This document shows positions 7,007 through 11,149 of a DNA stretch of 11,149 nt, one piece after another (positions within the stretch are counted from its first letter, which is position 1; each line of letters begins with the position of its first letter). The notes beneath the pieces were generated by a model, which was not told where the DNA came from, searched no databases, and saw nothing but the letters and a program-made list of their open reading frames with translations. A program made the translations under genes and the position numbers. Source of the DNA: Fervidifonticultor_A octavus_A (GTDB taxonomy: Bacteria > Sysuimicrobiota > Sysuimicrobiia > Sysuimicrobiales > Humicultoraceae); assembly GCA_031459655.1 (NCBI GenBank), contig JAVKID010000096.1, positions 1-11,149 on the forward strand, in the 5' to 3' direction.

Positions 7007-7947
7007 CAGGCGGTGACGCCCTGGCCGAGCGTCTGCAGGTGGCGCATCGAGCCGTACCGGGCCACCAAGGCGTCGAACTCCCGTTGATCGTAGAACTCGC
7101 ACCGGCCGGCGCCGTAGGCCTGGGCGACCTCCAGGCAGAAGCGCACGGCCGTCTCGATGTCGGCGGCCTGGCTGGCCCCGGTGGCCGATCCCGGCACGGC
7201 CACCACGGCTGTGAGCGCCACGCCGACCACAGGCGCGGTGGTCGCCGTCGAGGGCTGCATGATGCTGTTGATGTGCCGCAGCCCGTTCCCGTACGGCGTG
7301 ATGTCCTGGGTCGCCAGCGGCAGGACCACGGGCGGGAGGCCCGTCACCCACTGGTAGATGTCGAGCAGGTCGTCGGAGGCCCTCAGGATATACCCCTCCT
7401 TGACCGTTGGACTGATGGCGATCCCCTTGTGGTTGAGTACCCGGTTGCCCCGCGTGGTGTCCACGGACAGGATCGCCTCCATCGCGGGGTCCACTTCGTG
7501 GGCATTCATCGTGGCGATGTCGACCGGCGACATCATCATCGGGACCGTGGGGGTGTCGTGGATGAACGCGCGCGGACAGATGTGGGTCGCCACGATCACG
7601 TCCCCGGGCAGCAGGTCGCCTTCGCGCTGCATGGCGGCGAGTTTGAGCGCGCAGGCGACGGCCGTGATGGCGCCGTCGGCGTCCGAGACCAGGCCGATCC
7701 GGTCCGGCCGCGCGCCGATGCCGCCGAGCCGGCCGATGATGCCCAGCGTCCTCGCGTCTCCTCCGCGGCTGCGGCCGCGGTGCCCCGGGAAGGCCACCCG
7801 CACGAAGTCCGTCGAGCCGCGCGCCCCGGCGACCGTCGTCACCTGACATTCGGCGCCCCTGACGCGGAGCGCGGCGGCGACCATCGCCCCACTGGCCTGT
7901 GGCGAGTCGAGCAGATCCCATGCTTCGAGCGTCTGTGTCCAAGCCAC
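7006..7947 (-). CDS. DUF1177 family protein
   Basis: This 313-residue protein matches the DUF1177 family (PF06675, typically about 300 residues, function unknown) along its whole length. Landmarks are TLGIIGRLGGIGARP (67-81), VSDADGAI (87-94), LPGDVIVATHICP (113-125), SPVDIATMN (140-148), ILSVDTTRGNR (159-169), SPTVKEGYILR (179-189), TQDITPYGNG (213-222) and a C-terminal YGSMRHLQTLG (298-308). No signal peptide or membrane segment is seen, so it should be cytoplasmic. D89, D91, H122, C124, D163 and H173 sit in the conserved blocks and could form a metal or substrate site; that is inference. The start is GTG, supported by GGAGG (7959-7955) seven bases upstream. It is the first gene of the coupled adaptor/pump operon, so it is probably made in proportion to the pump and may act on its substrate. 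Confidence 0.92.
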   Translation of the reverse strand: MAWTQTLEAWDLLDSPQASGAMVAAALRVRGAECQVTTVAGARGSTDFVRVAFPGHRGRSRGGDARTLGIIGRLGGIGARPDRIGLVSDADGAITAVACALKLAAMQREGDLLPGDVIVATHICPRAFIHDTPTVPMMMSPVDIATMNAHEVDPAMEAILSVDTTRGNRVLNHKGIAISPTVKEGYILRASDDLLDIYQWVTGLPPVVLPLATQDITPYGNGLRHINSIMQPSTATTAPVVGVALTAVVAVPGSATGASQAADIETAVRFCLEVAQAYGAGRCEFYDQREFDALVARYGSMRHLQTLGQGVTA

Positions 7948-7954
7948 TTACGGC

Positions 7955-7959
7955 CCTCC
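7955..7959 (-). promoter_or_regulatory. Ribosome-binding site fixing the GTG start of the DUF1177 gene
   Basis: GGAGG is followed by seven bases and GTG (7947-7945). It is one of the few strong ribosome-binding sites in the window and decides the start of a gene that would otherwise have no obvious first codon. Confidence 0.75.
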
Positions 7960-7967
7960 AGGGGGCG

Positions 7968-8024
7968 GGCAACCGGTGCCTACGGCACTTCAGCCGTCGG
8001 CCGCTCTTCTCCTCCGGGTTGCCG
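7968..8024. promoter_or_regulatory. Leader of the DUF1177 operon with overlapping inverted repeats
   Basis: A 7-bp perfect inverted repeat (GGCAACC 7968-7974, GGTTGCC 8018-8024) encloses two short stems that share bases and so exclude one another: GTGCC/GGCAC (7976-7980 with 7984-7988) and ACGGC/GCCGT (7982-7986 with 7993-7997). On the minus strand TATCAT (8043-8038) is a possible -10 element for the operon, although no good -35 is seen. The stems are short and the DNA is GC-rich, so chance is possible. Confidence 0.25.
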
Positions 8025-8047
8025 CGCCTGCGGTCCAATGATACGAT
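8019..8047 (+). promoter_or_regulatory. Sigma70-type promoter for the gene at 8064
   Basis: TTGCCG (8019-8024), a 17-bp spacer and TACGAT (8042-8047) each match four of six consensus bases. The expected start of transcription would leave only about 8-10 bases before the ATG at 8064, and no ribosome-binding site lies between. The message may therefore be nearly leaderless. A TATCAT on the opposite strand overlaps the -10, so the region may fire in both directions. Confidence 0.4.
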
Positions 8048-8063
8048 ACCTCAGGCTCCCCCG

Positions 8064-8621
8064 ATGGACCAGCCGATCGTCACCTATCCCCGGGCAGAGG
8101 CGCGGGCGGCCGAGGCAGTCGAACAGGCCCGGCACCTGCGCGATGCCGCCGAGGTCATCCGACGCCTGGCCGCCGGCCTGACCTACCACCCGGTGACCGG
8201 CCGGAGGCCGCAGGCCAGCCCCGAACTCCTGGATGCCCTCGCCGCCGTGGAACGGGTCGTGCGGGCGATCCAGGAGGGCGCCGAGGCGCGCGCCATCGGC
8301 CAGATCTCGGTGTCGGATGCCTTTGGCGCCGAGCAGGTTCGCCGCGGCCATGCGGCGGTGGAGGGGGGCGTCGAGACGGTCGTGTCGGCGCTCGGTGTGC
8401 TCCGCCAGGTCCTGGAGGCACGTGACGACGCCACGCTGGACGCGCCCTACGGTCGTGGCGCGCCATCCCGCCACCATCCTGGCGCGCTGTGCACCATCGT
8501 CGCGGAGCGCGTCGAGGATCTGGCTCGGGCGCTCGAAGTGGCCGCCGTCGTGTGGGCCAACCTCGCCCTCAGGACAGATCAGGGAGATCCCCCCAGCCCC
8601 CGGAAGTTGATCCCCGGGTAG
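8064..8621 (+). CDS. Helical protein of unknown function
   Basis: I do not recognise a family. The 185-residue product is predicted soluble and mostly helical: three Ala/Glu/Arg-rich stretches (about 10-38, 52-78 and 88-122) and a fourth helix (about 139-170), separated by a His/Pro-rich linker (YHPVTGRRPQ 41-50) and a loop with APYGRGAPSRHHP (127-139). It has no signal peptide, membrane segment or metal-binding cysteine set; the only cysteine is C143. The frame is open upstream to 7899, but the ATG at 8064 is preferred because it lies just after a plausible promoter and the longer form would overlap the divergent DUF1177 gene. The last 43 bp overlap the 3' end of the convergent glycosyltransferase. 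Confidence 0.7.
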   Translation: MDQPIVTYPRAEARAAEAVEQARHLRDAAEVIRRLAAGLTYHPVTGRRPQASPELLDALAAVERVVRAIQEGAEARAIGQISVSDAFGAEQVRRGHAAVEGGVETVVSALGVLRQVLEARDDATLDAPYGRGAPSRHHPGALCTIVAERVEDLARALEVAAVVWANLALRTDQGDPPSPRKLIPG

Positions 8622-10027
8622 AGCCGGACCGCACGACCGGCGCCGATCGGTACGACGAAGGGAGACTCGAGCCGTTCAAAGGCGCCGGACAGCGCGTCAA
8701 ACGGGGCGCCCGCCAGGTGGTCCACCAAGACGCCGTTGCGGCCGACCCAGCGGGCCGGAGGCTGCCAGAGTACAAATCCCCGGAAGGGGACCACGACGGG
8801 CAGGCGCTCCTGCAGCGCGAAAGCAATCTGGCTGCCCGCCTGGTAGGTCTCGGCGAGGACGAATACCTCGCCGGGCCGGCCCAGAGTCGGAGCCACCCGT
8901 TCGATCTCGCATGCCACCTGGTGCCAGCCTGCGGCTTCCTGGTGGAATGCCGACGAGACCGGCGTGGGCACCGCGGCCAGGACGATCGCCGCGAGCGTGA
9001 CGGCCAGGCTGGTGAGGACTCCGGCCCGCAGCAGGCGCTGCGGTCTCCACTGCGGCCACAGGGCGACCGCCGCGATCAGCGCGGAGAGCAGCGCAGGAGC
9101 GGTGTAGTGCGGCTTGGCCAGGGCCCGGGTGCTGGACAGGGCGACCACGAGCAGTGTGGGCGCGGCGCCCCACAGGAGCAGCCGGAAGCGATCGTCCCTC
9201 CGCGCCCGTGCCGCAACGGCGGCTAGCGCCGCCAGCAGGATGGGGAATCCCAGCGGCCCGTAGTAGACGAACTGCGAGCCGACGAAGGCGGCCACGTTGG
9301 CCGGGGCCGTCATCGGCTCAATCCATGGATCCACCACCAGCGCCCGCGTCAGCGTGGCCCACTCGTGCGCAGCGTTCCACCGGACGAGCGGGACGAGCAC
9401 GAGGGCGCCGGTGGCGGCGGCCAGGTACGGCCACCGGGTGCGCAGCCACCCCCGCCCCGACGGGGTCGTCAGGACGAACCCGGCGAGCGAGAGAGCCAGG
9501 GCCCCGCCGGCCAGTTTGGACTGGACCGCCAGCCCCACCGCGGCCCCGGCGGCGGGCCACGCCCATCCCACCCCCCTGGTCGCCATCCACCCGAAGAGCA
9601 TGGCCGCAAGCCAGAAGAACCCCAGCGGCGCGTCAGGCGCAGCGATGATGCCGCCGGCCGCGAAGGCCGGCAGCACCTGGAAGAGCAACGCCGCCCGCAG
9701 CCCGGCTGAAGGCGAGAAGAGCCTGCGGGTGAGCACGTAGAGCACCACCGTGGACGCGGTGCCCAGCAGCACCGGGAAGAGGCGGATGCCGGGCGCCGAA
9801 TCGCCCAGCAGCCACGTCCCCACGGCCACCAGCGCCGCGATCATCGGCGGGTGATCGGGGTACCCCCACATCAGGTGTCTGGACCACACCCAGTAGTGGG
9901 CTTCGTCGTCGAGCAGCGGGACAACCAGCGCCGCCGCGGACCGGATCAGGGTGGAGACGACGATGATCGCGAGCAGGGCCCCGGCGTGATGTGGCCGGGG
10001 CGCTGTCCTCGATCGGTCGGTGCGCAT
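8579..10027 (-). CDS. ArnT/PMT-like integral membrane glycosyltransferase
   Basis: This 482-residue protein belongs to the GT-C superfamily (PMT_2 / GT39-GT83 type), which moves a sugar from a polyprenyl-phosphate donor to a lipid, protein or glycan on the outer face of the membrane. The first loop has the catalytic acidic pair in LLDDEAHYWVWSRH (38-51), followed by WGYPDHPPM (54-62) and LGDSAPGIRL (74-83). Further family blocks are APDAPLGFFW (130-139), GLAVQSKLAGG (165-175) and AKPHYTAPA (304-312). About ten hydrophobic segments lie between 16 and 355, and a C-terminal extracytoplasmic domain follows (about 356-482). The ATG at 10027 is chosen because the first membrane segment begins just after it; the open frame further upstream is the glycosylase gene in another frame. 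It follows that gene by 32 bp and is probably cotranscribed. The acceptor is unknown. Confidence 0.88.
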   Translation of the reverse strand: MRTDRSRTAPRPHHAGALLAIIVVSTLIRSAAALVVPLLDDEAHYWVWSRHLMWGYPDHPPMIAALVAVGTWLLGDSAPGIRLFPVLLGTASTVVLYVLTRRLFSPSAGLRAALLFQVLPAFAAGGIIAAPDAPLGFFWLAAMLFGWMATRGVGWAWPAAGAAVGLAVQSKLAGGALALSLAGFVLTTPSGRGWLRTRWPYLAAATGALVLVPLVRWNAAHEWATLTRALVVDPWIEPMTAPANVAAFVGSQFVYYGPLGFPILLAALAAVAARARRDDRFRLLLWGAAPTLLVVALSSTRALAKPHYTAPALLSALIAAVALWPQWRPQRLLRAGVLTSLAVTLAAIVLAAVPTPVSSAFHQEAAGWHQVACEIERVAPTLGRPGEVFVLAETYQAGSQIAFALQERLPVVVPFRGFVLWQPPARWVGRNGVLVDHLAGAPFDALSGAFERLESPFVVPIGAGRAVRLYPGINFRGLGGSP

Positions 10028-10059
10028 GATGGCCGCCCGTGTTCCCGCCGCCCGCGGCG

Positions 10060-10779
10060 TCAGCGTCCGGCGCTGCGGGGGCCGGCGAGGGCCGCCGCGC
10101 GGCGGAAGATCCGGGCCAGCATCGGGCGGGTGAGCCGCCGCGTCTGCGTGTTCTGCCGGCTGGGGTGGTAGGTGTCCAGGAGCGCGACCGGCCGCCCGTC
10201 GGGACGCACGAGCGTCGCGAGGGCGCCGTGGGCGAATCGCGGCCGGGGGCTGGGGAGGCGCCATCCCAGCGCACCGACCGCTCGCAGCACCGCGGCGTGG
10301 GCGATCTGTCCCAGCGCCACGATCACCCGCACGCCGCCCAACAGCGTGAGTTCGCGGAGGAGGTACTCCCGGCAGTTGGACAGTTCTTCGGGCCGCGGCC
10401 GGTTGTCCGGCGGCGCGCACCGGGCGGCCGCGGTGAGGTAGACGTGGCGGAAGGTCAGGCCGTCGTCACGGCTCACCGAGACCGGCCTTGACGCCAGGCC
10501 GGCGCCGTGGAGGACCGCGATGAGGAAGTCCCCCGATCCGTCGCCGGTGAACATCCGGCCGGTGCGGTTGGCGCCGTGCGCGGCCGGCGCCAGGCCTACG
10601 ACGAGGATGGACGCGTTCGGATCGCCCACCCCCGGGACCGGCCGGCCCCAGTACTCCCAGGTGGCGTACTGCGGCTTGCGCCGGCGCGCCACCGCCTCGC
10701 GGTAGGCGACCAGGCGCGGGCACCGGCGGCAGGCGATGACGGTGGCGGCCAGGGCAGCAAGCGACGGACGCGGACCCAT
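10060..10779 (-). CDS. Family 5 uracil-DNA glycosylase (UDGb)
   Basis: This 239-residue enzyme removes uracil, and in studied members also other deaminated bases, from DNA as the first step of base-excision repair. Four cysteines for a [4Fe-4S] cluster are seen: C17 and C20 (CRRC), C121 and C136. The active-site block GLAPAAHGANRTGRMFTGD (62-80) has alanines where other UDG families have a catalytic polar residue, which is the mark of family 5. The EYWGRPVPGVGDP block (42-54), SVSRDDGL (101-108) and the HPSRQN loop (205-210) also fit. The length is normal. The ATG at 10779 begins right before the cluster region; no clear ribosome-binding site precedes it. It is divergent from the tRNA gene and upstream of the glycosyltransferase. 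Confidence 0.95.
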   Translation of the reverse strand: MGPRPSLAALAATVIACRRCPRLVAYREAVARRRKPQYATWEYWGRPVPGVGDPNASILVVGLAPAAHGANRTGRMFTGDGSGDFLIAVLHGAGLASRPVSVSRDDGLTFRHVYLTAAARCAPPDNRPRPEELSNCREYLLRELTLLGGVRVIVALGQIAHAAVLRAVGALGWRLPSPRPRFAHGALATLVRPDGRPVALLDTYHPSRQNTQTRRLTRPMLARIFRRAAALAGPRSAGR

Positions 10780-10787
10780 GGGTTTTC

Positions 10788-10817
10788 TTGACGCTACTTT
10801 TTCTTCGGGCCTATAAT
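10788..10817 (+). promoter_or_regulatory. Near-consensus sigma70 promoter of the tRNA-Val gene
   Basis: TTGACG (10788-10793) and TATAAT (10812-10817) are separated by 18 bp, matching five and six of six consensus bases. The start of transcription should fall near 10824, about 10 bases before the tRNA. The opposite strand reads TATTAT over the same bases (10818-10813) and could serve the divergent glycosylase gene, though no -35 for it is seen. Confidence 0.85.
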
Positions 10818-10834
10818 ACCCTCTGCCACCACCG

Positions 10835-10909
10835 GGGCGGTTAGCTCAGTGGGAGAGCGCATCCTTCACACGGATGAGGCCGCAGGTTCGAGCCCTGCAC
10901 CGCCCACCA
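10835..10909 (+). tRNA. tRNA-Val(CAC)
   Basis: The cloverleaf is complete. The acceptor stem GGGCGGT (10835-10841) pairs with ACCGCCC (10899-10905). The D stem is GCTC/GAGC (10844-10847 with 10855-10858). The anticodon stem is CATCC/GGATG with loop TTCACAC and anticodon CAC at 10867-10869 (reads GUG, valine). The variable loop has five bases, and the T stem GCAGG/CCTGC has loop TTCGAGC. Discriminator A is at 10906 and an encoded CCA at 10907-10909. All stems pair perfectly, so the gene is probably functional. No terminator with a T run is visible downstream. Confidence 0.97.
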
Positions 10910-11149
10910 CCTGGTCAGCCATGGCGCCCCCAAAGACAAGACTGGGACGATAACAGGTGTAGCCGCGTGGACGAGGTTGCGCATTCTGCTACCGAGCGTG
11001 TGGGGGCGAGGACCTGCGACGTGAGGCTGAGCCCATTGCAGCCGGGTTCCTGGCGGCGGTGCTGACGATTCCGGATCTGCAGATCGGCGACCAGGTCTAC
11101 GAGATCAAGGTCGAACTTCGGTTCCGACCCCCACCCGCAAGGATCGCGA
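10910..11149 (+). other. Region downstream of the tRNA, no firm gene
   Basis: No recognised gene starts here. One frame is open from the TAG at 10960-10962 to the window edge. Its second half (from about 11008) reads like ordinary protein, with AAGFLAAVLTIP and IGDQVYEIKVELRF, but it has no in-frame ATG, GTG or TTG. It could be the body of a gene continuing to the right, a broken gene, or chance in GC-rich DNA. Downstream flanks of tRNA genes are common integration sites, but no repeat of the tRNA 3' end is seen within the window. Confidence 0.3.

Noticed and set aside
5681..8038. A 785-codon frame that would fuse the adaptor to a long N-terminal extension
   Set aside because: The extension is the DUF1177 gene read in the wrong frame. 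The adaptor has a normal anchor beginning at 7006 and a TGATG junction there.
1..11149. CRISPR array, riboswitch, rRNA or prophage genes
   Set aside because: No regularly spaced repeats, no conserved riboswitch core, no rRNA-like sequence and no phage structural gene were seen on either strand.

Overview
The window is GC-rich bacterial chromosome (roughly two thirds G+C by eye) with dense gene packing, overlapping gene ends and GTG/ATG starts. Nothing in it fixes the species. A family 5 uracil-DNA glycosylase, a DUF1177 protein, an MOT1-type molybdate transporter and nested insertion sequences fit a GC-rich environmental or thermophile-related lineage (for example Sysuimicrobiota/Armatimonadota, Chloroflexota or Deinococcota-like). 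That is inference from gene families only.

Left end (1-895): two nested insertion sequences, both on the minus strand. The 5' end of an IS481-like element runs off the left edge. It interrupts the N-terminal third of an IS1634-family transposase at a CTAG target. The start region of the IS481-like transposase (185-260) folds into a nested hairpin that hides both its Shine-Dalgarno sequence and its start codon. Positions 896-1376 hold no well-supported gene.

Centre (1377-8063): an MOT1-type sulfate/molybdate transporter (plus strand) converges on a three-gene minus-strand operon. Read in its own direction, the operon is DUF1177 protein (7947 to 7006), periplasmic adaptor/membrane fusion protein (7006 to 5681) and RND efflux pump (5684 to 2601). 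The junctions overlap (TGATG, then ATGA), so the three are translationally coupled. No outer-membrane channel gene is present. The pump lacks parts of the classical AcrB proton-relay set.

Right end (8064-11149): a helical protein of unknown function (plus strand, own promoter) overlaps tail to tail by 43 bp with an ArnT/PMT-like membrane glycosyltransferase (minus). The glycosyltransferase lies 32 bp downstream of a family 5 uracil-DNA glycosylase on the same strand. Divergent from these, a near-consensus sigma70 promoter drives a tRNA-Val(CAC) gene with encoded CCA. The last 240 bp have no firm gene.

The strongest candidates for something undescribed are the DUF1177-adaptor-RND operon and the start-site hairpin of the IS481-like element.
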